Of a stretch of 64,000 nt of DNA, positions 8,849-17,841 are shown in pieces (position 1 is the first letter of the stretch; every line of letters begins with the position of its first letter). Made by a program: the position numbers and the translations under genes. The stretch is taken from NCBI RefSeq assembly GCF_012034935.1, contig NZ_JAATEN010000024.1, forward strand, positions 1-64,000, written 5' to 3'. The notes below the pieces were generated by a model. That model was not told the origin of the DNA and did no database searches. It was given only the letters and a program-made list of their open reading frames with translations. The DNA comes from Streptomyces zingiberis (GTDB lineage: Bacteria > Actinomycetota > Actinomycetes > Streptomycetales > Streptomycetaceae).

Positions 8849-10104
8849 CCGCGCGGCCGGGCGGCGGGGCCCGCCGGCCGGGAGCGGACGGACCGGCCGG
8901 CCGCGGGACGCCGCGGGCCGGGGAGCCACGGGAGGGCGCGCCGGCGCGGGACCGGGGGCCGCGGGACCCCGTGGCGCGGATCCGGGGGCCGCGGGACCCG
9001 GTGGCGCGGGACGAGGCGTCCCCGGCCCGGCCGGCGGGGGGCCGTCCGCCGGCCGCCGTCCTCGCGATCGACGCCGGGAACAGCAAGACCGACGCCGCCC
9101 TGGTCACGGCCGACGGGCGGGTGCTGGGTACCGGCCGGGCCGGCGGTTTCCAGCCCCCCGCCACCGGGGTCGAGGCCGCGGTGGACGTCCTCGCCCGCGC
9201 GGTCGCCGGGGCGGTGGAGGCGGCCGGGTTCACAGCGACGGCGGCCGGGTTCGCGGCGGCCGTGGCCGGAGAAGGGGCGGCCGGAACCGGCGAGCGCGCG
9301 CCGGGCCGCCCCGGGCCACCGGCGGCGCACGTCTCGGCCTGTCTGGCCAACGTCGATCTGCCCGTCGAGGAGGTCGCGGCGCGGACGGCCGTCGCGGCCC
9401 GCGGCTGGGGCCGGAGCACCGAGGTCGCCAACGACGTCTTCGCCCTCCTCCGCGCCGGTACGGACGAGCCGCGGGGCGTGGCGGTGGTGTGCGGGGCGGG
9501 CATCAACTGCGCCGGGACGGCCCCGGGCGCCCGCACGGCGCGCTTCCCCGCGCTCGGCGCGCTCTCCGGGGACCTGGGCGGTGGCCGGTGGCTCGCCGAG
9601 CAGGCCCTGTGGTTCGCCGTCCGGGCCGAGGACGGCCGGGGTGAGCCGACCGCCCTGGCGGACGCGGTGCCCGCGCACTTCGGGCACGGCGGGACGGCGG
9701 AGCTGGTCGAGGCCCTGCATCTGCGCCGGCTCGACCCGGGGCGCCTGCACGAACTGGTGCCCGTGCTCCTCGCGGTGGCCGCCGGTGGTGACGCGGTGGC
9801 CCGCGCGGTCGTGCACCGCCAGGCGGAGGAGATCGTCACGCTGGCCGTGGTCGCGCTGCGGCGGCTCGGTCTGCTCGCCGAGGAGACAACCGTGGTGCTG
9901 GGCGGCGGGGTGCTCGCGGCCCGCCACCCGGTGCTGCACGACCGGGTCACCGAGCTGCTCGCCGAGCGGGCGCCCAAGGCGGTGCCCCGGGTGGTGACCG
10001 CTCCCCCGGTGCTCGGTGCCGCCCTGCTGGGACTCGACCACCTCGCCGCGCCCCCCGCCGCCCACGCCCGGCTGCGCGCCCACTTCGCACCGGCCGCGGG
10101 GTGA
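8839..10104 (+). CDS. BadF/BadG/BcrA-type sugar (N-acetylglucosamine) kinase
   Basis: ASKHA-fold ATPase of the N-acetylglucosamine kinase-like branch. Motifs: phosphate 1 AIDAGNSKTDAALV, phosphate 2 VVCGAGINCAGT, GALSGDLGGGRWLAEQAL, and adenosine motif VVLGGGVLAA. The predicted GTG start overlaps the GH4 stop by 10 bp. The first 70 residues are Arg/Gly/Pro-rich with a duplicated RGPRDPVAR block, are absent from typical family members, and come from a 27-bp DNA duplication (about 8950-9012). True initiation may therefore be at an internal GTG such as 8971 or 9001. Paired with the GH4 enzyme it probably phosphorylates the released sugar. Confidence 0.85.
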   Translation: MGVTARPGGGARRPGADGPAGRGTPRAGEPREGAPARDRGPRDPVARIRGPRDPVARDEASPARPAGGRPPAAVLAIDAGNSKTDAALVTADGRVLGTGRAGGFQPPATGVEAAVDVLARAVAGAVEAAGFTATAAGFAAAVAGEGAAGTGERAPGRPGPPAAHVSACLANVDLPVEEVAARTAVAARGWGRSTEVANDVFALLRAGTDEPRGVAVVCGAGINCAGTAPGARTARFPALGALSGDLGGGRWLAEQALWFAVRAEDGRGEPTALADAVPAHFGHGGTAELVEALHLRRLDPGRLHELVPVLLAVAAGGDAVARAVVHRQAEEIVTLAVVALRRLGLLAEETTVVLGGGVLAARHPVLHDRVTELLAERAPKAVPRVVTAPPVLGAALLGLDHLAAPPAAHARLRAHFAPAAG

Positions 10105-10200
10105 CCGCGGGGACTGCGGGGACTGCGGGGGACCGCGGGGACTGCGGGAAGCCCGCGGGGACTGCGGGAAGCCCGCGGGGACTGCGGGAAGCCCGCGGGG
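10105..10200. repeat. Tandem repeat, 20-bp unit (three perfect copies)
   Basis: The unit ACTGCGGGAAGCCCGCGGGG occurs three times in perfect tandem at 10141-10200. It is preceded by shorter GGGACTGCGG-type copies from 10108. Each unit holds the inverted repeat GCGGG-AAGC-CCGC, so the transcript can fold into successive hairpins right after the kinase stop codon. It may act as a terminator or simply be a slippage array. Confidence 0.8.
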
Positions 10201-10565
10201 GCGAAGGCCGGGACCGGCGCGGCAGCCGTGCCGTCAGCCCGCCTCCGCACAGCCGATCGACGGGTGCCCCCTGCTCCGGACCTCCCCCAGGGCCGCCCGG
10301 CCCGCCGCGCCCCCGGCCCCACCTGCTCGTTCCGGCACCGGCCCGCGGTGCCGGAACACGCGGTGGGGCCCTGCTGGGGGCCACGACGCCGCGCAACGCG
10401 GGACGCGTCGCGGCGCGCACCACCGCGAAACGGCGCGCGCCTGGCAGGATCGGCACGGCGGGGCGCGTAAGGGCGGCAGGACCGGGGAGTATGACAGCGC
10501 ACTGCGAAGGTGATCGGCGACGGGCGGCGCCACGGCGGCGTCCCCGCACACGGGAGAGGTGATCG
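10201..10565. other. Intergenic region upstream of coiled-coil/PP2C operon
   Basis: 365 bp with no convincing gene. Segment 10400-10510 likely carries the promoter for the plus-strand gene at 10566, whose ribosome site (GAGAGGTG) is at the right edge. Confidence 0.4.
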
Positions 10566-11933
10566 ATGGGGGACCCGGGATCCAGCCCCGGCTCCACGGA
10601 CGAGCCTCGGAGTCCGGTCCTGGACGCCGACGAGGCGGACCGCGCGCTGGCACGGCTGCACGCGGAGCACGAGGCGATCGAGACCTCGCTGCTCGCCCTC
10701 CAGGACCACGCGGGCCGCCGGCTGCTGGAGGGCGCCGGACTGACCGGTGTCACCAAGAGCCGCTGGGCGGTCACCGAGGAGGTCATCGGCCGGCTGTGGA
10801 CCTGTTTCGACGCCTGCACGGCCACCCTCGCCCGCGCCCGGCACCTGCGTGAACGCCGGCTCCGCCCCGGCCCCGGCGAACTGGCCGAGCTGACCGCGCT
10901 GTTGCGCGGCCCGGCCGTCCTCGTGCCGCCGTACGTGCCGGACCGGGGCCAGGAGGGGACGGACTCACCGGAACCCCAGGAGCCGGACGGGGCGCCTCCG
11001 GAGGACGCGGGCGGCGCGTCCCCGGCCGGTGAACGGATGACGCTCCGAGCCGCCGTCGAACGGCTGAACGCCGACTACGCGCGGGCGCTGGACGTGGTCG
11101 TGGCCGCCGAGGCGGTCTGGTCGGCGCTGCCGGCCCGGATCGACATGCTCGCCGCCGAACTCCGGCGCACGCGCTCCCTCGCCCGCTCCGTCGGCGTACG
11201 CCCCGGGGAGCATCCCGCGGGCGACCGCCTGGAGCGGATCACCGGCGAACTGACCGCGCTCCGCGCCGAGGTGGTCTCCGACCCCCTCGCCTACTGGACG
11301 CCCACGGGCGGCAGTTCGGCCCCCGGCGGCGGCCGGCCCGACACCACCCGCTACGACCGGGAGGCCCGCGCCCTGGAGGACGTCCGGCGCGAGATCGAGG
11401 CCGTGCTCGACGTACGGCAGGACGCGGAGCAGCGGCTCCACCGGTTGCGGGACGTCCTCTCCCGCGCCGACCGCACCCTCACCGAGGCCCGGACCGCGCG
11501 CGGCGAAGTGCTCGCCAAGATCGCCGCCTCGGAGGTGCCCGCCGTCAGCGGCCCGCCGACGGCCCTCCAGGAGCAGCTCACCGCCGCCGCCGGATACCGC
11601 CGCCACGGCCAGTGGCACCGCCTCTCACCCCTGCTGGACAGCCTCGAACAGCGCGCCGAGGAGGAGCTGGAGCGGGCACGCGAGTCGCTGACGGCGGTGA
11701 CCGCGCCCCTCGCCGTCCGGGCGGAGCTGCGCGGCCGGCTCGACGGCTGCAAGGCGCGGCTCACCCGGCATGGCGTGACCGCTGACCCGCTGCTGACCGA
11801 GCGGTACGACGCGGCCCGCCGGCTGCTGTGGAGCGCGCCGTGCGATCTGCGCGCCGCGGAGCGCGCGGTGCTGCGGTACCAGCAGGCGGCGGCCGAGGCG
11901 CTGACGCCGGGCCCCCGGAGGCCGGCCGAATGA
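10566..11933 (+). CDS. Coiled-coil protein of FHA/PP2C locus, function unknown
   Basis: 455 aa, soluble, with no signal peptide or membrane segment. Most of it is heptad-rich alpha-helix: residues about 20-110, 160-230, 260-330 and 345-450, with a disordered Pro/Glu/Gly linker at about 125-160. I know no enzymatic motif in it. The ATG has GAGAGGTGATCG upstream, and its stop overlaps the ATG of the PP2C gene by four bases (ATGA), so the two proteins are probably made in a fixed ratio. A structural or scaffold role for the phosphatase is an inference from this coupling only. Confidence 0.8.
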   Translation: MGDPGSSPGSTDEPRSPVLDADEADRALARLHAEHEAIETSLLALQDHAGRRLLEGAGLTGVTKSRWAVTEEVIGRLWTCFDACTATLARARHLRERRLRPGPGELAELTALLRGPAVLVPPYVPDRGQEGTDSPEPQEPDGAPPEDAGGASPAGERMTLRAAVERLNADYARALDVVVAAEAVWSALPARIDMLAAELRRTRSLARSVGVRPGEHPAGDRLERITGELTALRAEVVSDPLAYWTPTGGSSAPGGGRPDTTRYDREARALEDVRREIEAVLDVRQDAEQRLHRLRDVLSRADRTLTEARTARGEVLAKIAASEVPAVSGPPTALQEQLTAAAGYRRHGQWHRLSPLLDSLEQRAEEELERARESLTAVTAPLAVRAELRGRLDGCKARLTRHGVTADPLLTERYDAARRLLWSAPCDLRAAERAVLRYQQAAAEALTPGPRRPAE

Positions 11934-14269
11934 ACGGATCCACCCCGCACCCCGGCGACCGGCACCCGCACGCGGACCGGCCCGGGCAGGGGTACGGATA
12001 CGGGCCCGGAGCCGGGCACGGCGCGGCGGGCCACGGTGGTCACGGCCACCCCGGCGACGGACACCGGGAGCACGGGGCCGGAGAACACGGCGGGGAGCAC
12101 GGAGCCGGAGAACACGGAACCGGGGAGCACGGAACCGGGGTGCACCCTGCGGGCCGGGCCTCTTCCGGCGGTCGCGGCCGCCCCGAGTACGGGAGCGGGC
12201 GGCACGGGCCCGGGGAGCACCCGGCGGATGCCGCCTCGTCTCCCGCCGTCCGGCCCGGCTCGCCTCCGCTCCCACCGGCCGCGGGACCGCCGTCTCCGCC
12301 TCCACCGGTTCCGCCTTCATCAGTTCCGGGACCGTCGCCTTCACCCCCACCGGTCATGGGACCGCCACTTCCGCCCCCACCGGTTCCGGGACGGCCACCC
12401 CCACCCCCGCCGGTTCCGGGACCGCCGACGCCTCCCGCGCCACCGGCCAGTGGTCCCGTGCTGCTGGGCGGGCGCAGCGCGGGGCGGGGTACCGACGGCG
12501 GGGCGCCTCCCGTACCCGGCGCGCAGCAGGGCCCGCACCACCCGGGCGCCACCCACACCACCCCGGCGGCGGGAGGCGGCACGGGGACACCGGCCGCCGG
12601 GACACGCCCCTTCCCAGAGGCCGGGACGGGGGTGGAGCCCGCCGGTCCCGCCCCGGGGCCGGGCCTCCCGCCGTTCCCCTCCCCGTTCCCCACCGGGCCG
12701 TCGTCGCCCCCCGCGGACCAGCCCACTCTCGCCCTCTCGGTACGGAGCCTCATGGAACCGAACGACCCCTCGCCCGCTCCGCCCCACCCGGCCCCGGCGG
12801 ACGACCGTCCGTCCCCGGGGGACCCGGCGCACCCCGGGCTCCCCGGGCACCCCGGGCTCCCCGGCGCCGCGGACGGCGGCGGGTCCTCCGGCGTACCCGG
12901 CGGCGGTCCGGCGGAACGGTTGTCCGGCCCCGCGGACCCGCGGGACGCGTACGGCGACGAGGCCCCGCCCTCAGCACCCGCAACACCCGCGGCACCCGCC
13001 GGGCCGCTCCCCGACGCACCCCCCGGGCCCGGGGCCGCGCCGTCCGGCGAGCCCGGAACGGGCCCGGCCCCGGTCCCGGCCCAGTCGGGCGACGTTTCCC
13101 CGGCAGGCCGGGCGGACGACGACCCCGCGGCACCCCCCGCGGGCGGGCCCCCCGGCCCCGCGGTCCCCGCCCCCGGTACGGACCCGGCCGGCGGCACCCC
13201 TGGTGCGAGCGGCGCGTCCCCCGCAGCCGCACAGGGGCCGGCTCCCGCCGGAGCCGAGTCACCCGGTGGGGCCGAGTCACCCGGCGGGGCCGACGGCGAC
13301 GCGGCCGTCTGTGTGGCCTGCCGCCGCGGGCCGGTCGCCCGGGACGGCCGCTGCGAACACTGCGGGCACGCGCAGCCCCGCGAACGCGACCACCAGGAGG
13401 GCGAGATCGCCGTACCCCCGGGGCAGCCCGCCGGTTCCGGCGGGGCCACGGCCCCCGGTGGGACCGGAGCCGCCGCGGTGAGCGACCGCGGCCTGCGCCA
13501 CCAGCGCAACGAGGACGCCTTCGCGCTCTGCGCGGCGGAACTGCCGGACGGGACACCGGCGGTGGCGGCCGTCGTCTGCGACGGCGTGTCCTCCGCCACC
13601 CGCCCGGACGAGGCCTCCGCCGCCGCCGCGGAGACCGCCCGGCGGTCGCTCGCCGCCGCCCTGCCCGCGGGCACACCGGCGGAGCAGGCGGTGCGGGACG
13701 CCCTCACCGCGGCCGGCGCGGCCGTCACCGCGCTGGCCGGGGTGGACCCGGCGGCCCACCGCTACGGTGACTCCGGCCCGTACCGCAACGCCCCGGCCTG
13801 CACCATCGTCAGCGCCCTCGTCGCGGGCCCGGCCGTCACCGTCGGCTGGATCGGGGACAGCCGGGTCTACTGGGTGCCCGACGACCGGGGAGCCCCGGCC
13901 CGGCTCACCGAGGACGACTCGTGGGCGGCCCAGATGGTCGCCGGCGGACTGCTCACGGAGGCCGAGGCGCACGCGGACCCGCGCGCCCACGCGATCACCG
14001 GCTGGCTGGGCGCGGACGCCTACGAACTCGCCCCGCACACCGCGTCCTTCACCCCGGAGGGCCCGGGGACCGTGGTGGTCTGCACCGACGGCTTGTGGAA
14101 CTACGCGGAGACCGCGGCCGAGATGGCGGTGGCGGTGCCCGCGGACGCGCGTGCCCGCCCGCTGCCCGCGGCCCGGGCCCTGGTCGGGTACGCGCTGGAC
14201 GGCGGCGGGCACGACAACGTGACGGTGGCCCTCCTCCCCGTCCCGCCCCCGGCCGTCGCGGCCGGGTGA
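11930..14269 (+). CDS. PP2C-family serine/threonine phosphatase with long disordered N-terminus
   Basis: 779 aa. Residues 1 to about 455 are low complexity: His/Gly-rich repeats (GEHG, GAGEHG), then Pro-rich stretches with repeated PPPVPG units. A zinc ribbon follows (CVACRR...CEHCG, about residues 462-481), then a C-terminal PP2C domain from about residue 515 to the end. PP2C motifs present: RNEDAF, VVCDGVSS, GWIGDSRVYWV, TDGLWNY, and GHDNVTVAL, the Asp residues binding two metal ions. It should remove phosphate from Ser/Thr in proteins. No Ser/Thr kinase gene lies next to it, which is unusual for such loci; the nearby FHA protein is the obvious phospho-reader partner. Confidence 0.9.
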   Translation: MNGSTPHPGDRHPHADRPGQGYGYGPGAGHGAAGHGGHGHPGDGHREHGAGEHGGEHGAGEHGTGEHGTGVHPAGRASSGGRGRPEYGSGRHGPGEHPADAASSPAVRPGSPPLPPAAGPPSPPPPVPPSSVPGPSPSPPPVMGPPLPPPPVPGRPPPPPPVPGPPTPPAPPASGPVLLGGRSAGRGTDGGAPPVPGAQQGPHHPGATHTTPAAGGGTGTPAAGTRPFPEAGTGVEPAGPAPGPGLPPFPSPFPTGPSSPPADQPTLALSVRSLMEPNDPSPAPPHPAPADDRPSPGDPAHPGLPGHPGLPGAADGGGSSGVPGGGPAERLSGPADPRDAYGDEAPPSAPATPAAPAGPLPDAPPGPGAAPSGEPGTGPAPVPAQSGDVSPAGRADDDPAAPPAGGPPGPAVPAPGTDPAGGTPGASGASPAAAQGPAPAGAESPGGAESPGGADGDAAVCVACRRGPVARDGRCEHCGHAQPRERDHQEGEIAVPPGQPAGSGGATAPGGTGAAAVSDRGLRHQRNEDAFALCAAELPDGTPAVAAVVCDGVSSATRPDEASAAAAETARRSLAAALPAGTPAEQAVRDALTAAGAAVTALAGVDPAAHRYGDSGPYRNAPACTIVSALVAGPAVTVGWIGDSRVYWVPDDRGAPARLTEDDSWAAQMVAGGLLTEAEAHADPRAHAITGWLGADAYELAPHTASFTPEGPGTVVVCTDGLWNYAETAAEMAVAVPADARARPLPAARALVGYALDGGGHDNVTVALLPVPPPAVAAG

Positions 14270-14884
14270 GACACGGCCCCGCCGGCTGACGGCCGTTGAC
14301 ACGGACGGCCGGCGCGAGCGGCCGGCGGGGACCCTGCCCGTGCCGGGACGGGTTGGGACGGGTTGGGACGGGACCGCGGCACCGGCGACCGCTCCCCGGG
14401 CCTCCGTCCCACCTCTGCACCACCCCTGTCCGCCTCAGTCCCGGCTCAGTCCCGGCTCCGTCCCGGCTCCGTCCCGGCTCGGTCGCCGCCGAGGTCCGGC
14501 GGGGCAACGGGCCCGGGACCGGCGGCCCGTGGGGCAGGGCCACGGGGACCGCCGTGAACCGCGGCCGTCCCGCTCTCCTGCCACCGCCGTACCGCCGCTC
14601 TCCCCTCGCCGTCCCCGTGCCGCCCCCGTGCCGTCCGGACTCCGGAGGCCCCTGCCCGGTGGCCGGGACCCCTCCGCGGCACCGGGTGTCCAGGGCCCGC
14701 GGCGCCGTCCCGGAGCGTGAGAGATCCGCCGCAGCGGGGCCCACGGTGTCCGCGCCGCCCGGTACTGTGCGGCTGGAAGCGAAGCTGCGGAAACCGACGC
14801 CCGGCCGCGCCCCACCCCGGGGGCGGATCCGGGATGCCACACCTCGCGGGCCCTGAGGCCCGGGTGAAAGGGGGAAACGCCGAC
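14270..14884. other. 615-bp intergenic region with short tandem repeats
   Basis: No gene is supported. It contains three direct copies of GGTTGGGACG around 14347-14374 and a tandem run of ten-base CCGGCTCNGT-type units around 14435-14485. All frames across it are Arg/Pro/Gly-rich and mutually overlapping. The right end (about 14860-14884) holds the GGGGGA ribosome site of the FHA gene. Confidence 0.55.
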
Positions 14885-16435
14885 ATGCCGACCTGCCCGA
14901 ACGGTCATCAGTCGGGATCCGACAACTGGTGTGAGGTCTGCGGGCTGCTCATGCCCGGAGCCGCGGCGCCCGCGGGAGCCGCCCCGCCGCCCCCTCCGCC
15001 CCCTCCGCCCGGTCCCCCCGGGCCGCCTCAGGCACCCGGCCCCGGGAGGGCCGGCCCCGAGGACCACGGCCCTCCCGGTGGCTACGGCTTCCCCGCTCCG
15101 CCGGCGCGGAACGCGCCCGGTCCGCCGCCCGCCCCCGGGCCGTACGGCGGCTCCGCGCCGGGCGGTCCGCCCGGATACCCGGGGCAGGCGGGCCACCACG
15201 GCGGGCCCGGCCCGTTCCCCCAGCCCGGTCAGATCCCGCCCCCGGGTCAGCCCGGCCAGCCCGGCCAGCCCGGTCAACCCGGCCAGCCCGGCCAGCCCGG
15301 CCAGGCGGTGCCGGCCGGGCAGCCCGAGGCCTGCCCGCGCTGCCGGCGCCCGCGTGAACCCGGCTCCTCCTTCTGCACCGAGTGCGGCCACCGGTTCTCC
15401 GCCCCGGACACCGCGGCCGAGAGCGGCGCGCCGTCCTCGCCGCCGCCCGGCCACAGTCTGCTGCCGCCCGCGTTCCAGCAGCCGCAGTACCAGGCCCGGC
15501 CGCCCCAGCAGCAGCCCCCGGGGTACGGCTACCCGGGCGGACCGCCGCAGCAGCCCGCCGCCCCCGGGGAGCCGCGGGGCGGGGACCCCGGCCCCTTCCC
15601 GCAGCGGACCGGGGCGGAGCAGGCGCCGCCCGCGCCGCAGCAGTCGTCCTCCGCCCCGCCCCGGGACGCCGGGCCGCCCGCCGGGTTCCCACCGCCCGCG
15701 CCGCCCCGGCGCCCCGCCGAGGACGACTGGCCCCTGGCGCCGCCCGGCCCCGGCGCCACGCCCCCGGCCCAGCGGCAGCCGTCCCCGCAGGCCCCGCCCT
15801 CTCCGTTCGGCGACCGGCCCGGCTTCGGCGACGGCCCCGCCCCGGGGACCGGCCCCGGCCCCGTCCCTGACCAGGGGAGCGGGAGCGGTTACGGGAACGG
15901 CTACGGCGAGGACCCCGGGTACCCGGTGGGCCCCGGGTACGGGGGCGCCCAGGGGTACGGCTCCCCCGCGCCCGCCGGCCCGCCGTCCTCCCAGGAGAGC
16001 TCCCCGGCCGGACCCGGAGCCGGCACCGACGAGGAGTGGGTCGCCGTCGTCGCGCCCGACGCGGCGTACTTCACGGCGATGCTCAGCCGCAGCGGCCCGG
16101 AGGCAGCCCAGCTCAGCCTCCCCGACCACTCCCCCGAGCAGCGGCTCCCGCTCAGCGGCGAGCAGATCACGATCGGGCGGCGGCGGAACAGCACCGGCGA
16201 GGCACCGGACATCGACCTCTCCCTCGCCCCTGAGGACCCGGGCGTCTCGCACCGGCACGCGATGCTGGTGCGGCTCCCCGAGGGCGGCTGGACGGTCGTC
16301 GACCAGAACTCCACCAACGGCACCACCGTCAACGGTGCCGAGGAGCCCATCGAGCCGTATGTCCCGGTGCCGCTGCAACCGGGCGACCGGGTACACGTCG
16401 GAGCCTGGACCACGATCACGGTGCTCCGCGGCTGA
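14885..16435 (+). CDS. FHA-domain protein with two zinc-ribbon segments
   Basis: 516 aa. Residues 3-20 form a zinc-ribbon start (CPNGH...WCEVCG). A Pro/Gly-rich linker follows, with tandem QPGQPG repeats at about residues 118-140. A second zinc ribbon (CPRCRRPREPGSSFCTECGH, about 150-169) and another Pro/Gly/Gln-rich region come next. The C-terminal FHA domain (about 430-516) shows ITIGRRR, SHRHAML and NSTNGTTVNG, the phosphothreonine-binding loops. FHA proteins read Thr phosphorylation made by Ser/Thr kinases, so it fits with the upstream PP2C phosphatase. The chosen ATG has a GGGGGA ribosome site and gives the expected zinc-ribbon start. Confidence 0.88.
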   Translation: MPTCPNGHQSGSDNWCEVCGLLMPGAAAPAGAAPPPPPPPPPGPPGPPQAPGPGRAGPEDHGPPGGYGFPAPPARNAPGPPPAPGPYGGSAPGGPPGYPGQAGHHGGPGPFPQPGQIPPPGQPGQPGQPGQPGQPGQPGQAVPAGQPEACPRCRRPREPGSSFCTECGHRFSAPDTAAESGAPSSPPPGHSLLPPAFQQPQYQARPPQQQPPGYGYPGGPPQQPAAPGEPRGGDPGPFPQRTGAEQAPPAPQQSSSAPPRDAGPPAGFPPPAPPRRPAEDDWPLAPPGPGATPPAQRQPSPQAPPSPFGDRPGFGDGPAPGTGPGPVPDQGSGSGYGNGYGEDPGYPVGPGYGGAQGYGSPAPAGPPSSQESSPAGPGAGTDEEWVAVVAPDAAYFTAMLSRSGPEAAQLSLPDHSPEQRLPLSGEQITIGRRRNSTGEAPDIDLSLAPEDPGVSHRHAMLVRLPEGGWTVVDQNSTNGTTVNGAEEPIEPYVPVPLQPGDRVHVGAWTTITVLRG

Positions 16436-16603
16436 CGGGCCGGGGCGGTGCCGGCCGCCGTACCGCTCACCTGCCGGGCCGGAGGCGGTGGGGGCGGCGG
16501 AGGCGGCGGCCCGCTGCCGCCCCGGGCCGGCCGCCCGCCCCGGGGGCGCCCGCGGAGCGCGGAGGGCGCGGCGCTTCCCCGGACGGTTTGAGAGCATGGA
16601 GGG

Positions 16604-17008
16604 GTGATGAGGATTCCGCGCGGCACGCTTCAGGAGCAGACCTTCTACGAGCAGGTCGGTGGCGAGCCGACCTTCCGGAAGCTGGTGCACCGCTTCTACC
16701 AGGGGGTCGCCGAGGACCCGTTGCTGCGGCCCATGTACCCGGAGGAGGACCTCGGCCCGGCCGAGGACCGGTTCGCCCTCTTCCTGATGCAGTACTGGGG
16801 CGGCCCGACCACCTACAGCGAGACCCGCGGCCACCCCCGGCTGCGGATGCGGCACGCGCCGTTCACCGTCGACCGCGCGGCACATGACGCCTGGCTGCGC
16901 CATATGCGCGTGGCGGTCGACGAGTTGGAGCTCTCCGCCGAGCACGAGGAGCAGCTCTGGAAGTACCTCACCTACGCCGCCGGGACGCTGATCAACAGCG
17001 AGGGCTGA
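16604..17008 (+). CDS. glbO: Truncated haemoglobin, group II (trHbO)
   Basis: 134 aa, typical for trHb2. Landmarks are FYEQVGG at the start, LYP-type PMYPEEDLGPAEDRFALFLMQYWGGP with the group II Trp/Tyr pattern, the proximal His region (LRMRHAPFTV), and WLRHM. These haem proteins bind O2 and NO and are linked to nitrosative or oxidative stress. Two adjacent starts are possible: GTG at 16604 or ATG at 16607, with GGAGG just upstream (within 16598-16603). Confidence 0.92.
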   Translation: MMRIPRGTLQEQTFYEQVGGEPTFRKLVHRFYQGVAEDPLLRPMYPEEDLGPAEDRFALFLMQYWGGPTTYSETRGHPRLRMRHAPFTVDRAAHDAWLRHMRVAVDELELSAEHEEQLWKYLTYAAGTLINSEG

Positions 17009-17184
17009 GGACCGGAGAGGGCCGGAGAGGGCCGGCCGGGGCGCGGCGGGCGGGCACCGCGCGGGTGAGTGCGGCCCGGTTCCCGGTTCCGTCCGCCTCC
17101 GTCGGCGCAGCGTCCCCCGCCGGCCCCCGTGGCCGCGCCGTCCCGCGCGGTTCGCCGCTTTCGCCGCCCCGCCCCGCCCCGGTC

Positions 17185-17841
17185 TCAGCGGTCCCGCGTG
17201 CCGCTGAGGTAGGCCAGCACCGCCCGCACCCGACGGTTGTCGTCCTCCGAGGGCGCGAGGTCCAGCTTGGCGAAGATGCTGGTGGTGTACTTCGAGACGG
17301 CGCCCTCGCTGAGTACCAGTTCCCGGGAGATGGCCGCGTTCGACCGGCCCTCCGCCATCAGTTCCAGCACCTCCTGCTCGCGCGGGGTGAGGCGGGCCAG
17401 CGGCGCGTCGCGGGCGTTGCTGGCCAGCAGTTTGGCGATCACCTCCGGGTCCATCGCCGTGCCGCCGCCGGCCACGCGGCGCACCGCGTCCAGGAACTGC
17501 CCGGAGTTGAACACCCGGTCCTTCAGCAGATAGCCGACGCCGCCCCGCCCGTCGGCCAGCAGTTCCCGGGCGTAGAGCTGGACGATGTGCTGGGAGAGGA
17601 CGAGGACCGGCAGCCCGGGCCGCTCCCGGCGCGCCTCCAGGGAGACCTGGAGCCCTTCGTCGGTTTGCGTGGGAGGCAGCCGGACGTCCACCACCGCCAC
17701 GTCGGGCCGCTCCTCGCGCAGCGCCCGGGCCAGTTCCGGGCCACTGGCCACGGCTGCGGCGATCTCGAAGCCATGGGCCTCCAGCAGCCGGGTCAGACCC
17801 TCTCTCAGCAGGAAGAGGTCCTCGGCGAGGACAACGCGCAC
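17185..17841 (-). CDS. NarL/LuxR-family response regulator
   Basis: 218 aa. The receiver domain (about 1-120) has the acidic pocket ED near residues 7-8 and phospho-acceptor Asp52 (VAVVDVRLPP), with Ser/Lys switch positions in VLSQH and YLLKDRV. The C-terminal LuxR HTH reads LTPREQEVLELMAEGRSNAAISRELVLSEGAVSKY in pieces across residues 150-190. Its gene start lies inside the end of the sensor kinase gene (37-bp overlap), so the pair is cotranscribed and probably coupled. Regulated genes are unknown. Confidence 0.92.
   Translation of the reverse strand: MRVVLAEDLFLLREGLTRLLEAHGFEIAAAVASGPELARALREERPDVAVVDVRLPPTQTDEGLQVSLEARRERPGLPVLVLSQHIVQLYARELLADGRGGVGYLLKDRVFNSGQFLDAVRRVAGGGTAMDPEVIAKLLASNARDAPLARLTPREQEVLELMAEGRSNAAISRELVLSEGAVSKYTTSIFAKLDLAPSEDDNRRVRAVLAYLSGTRDR

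Noticed and set aside
10105..10200. Tandem 20-mers as a possible CRISPR array
   Set aside because: Units are directly adjacent without variable spacers and no cas genes are present.
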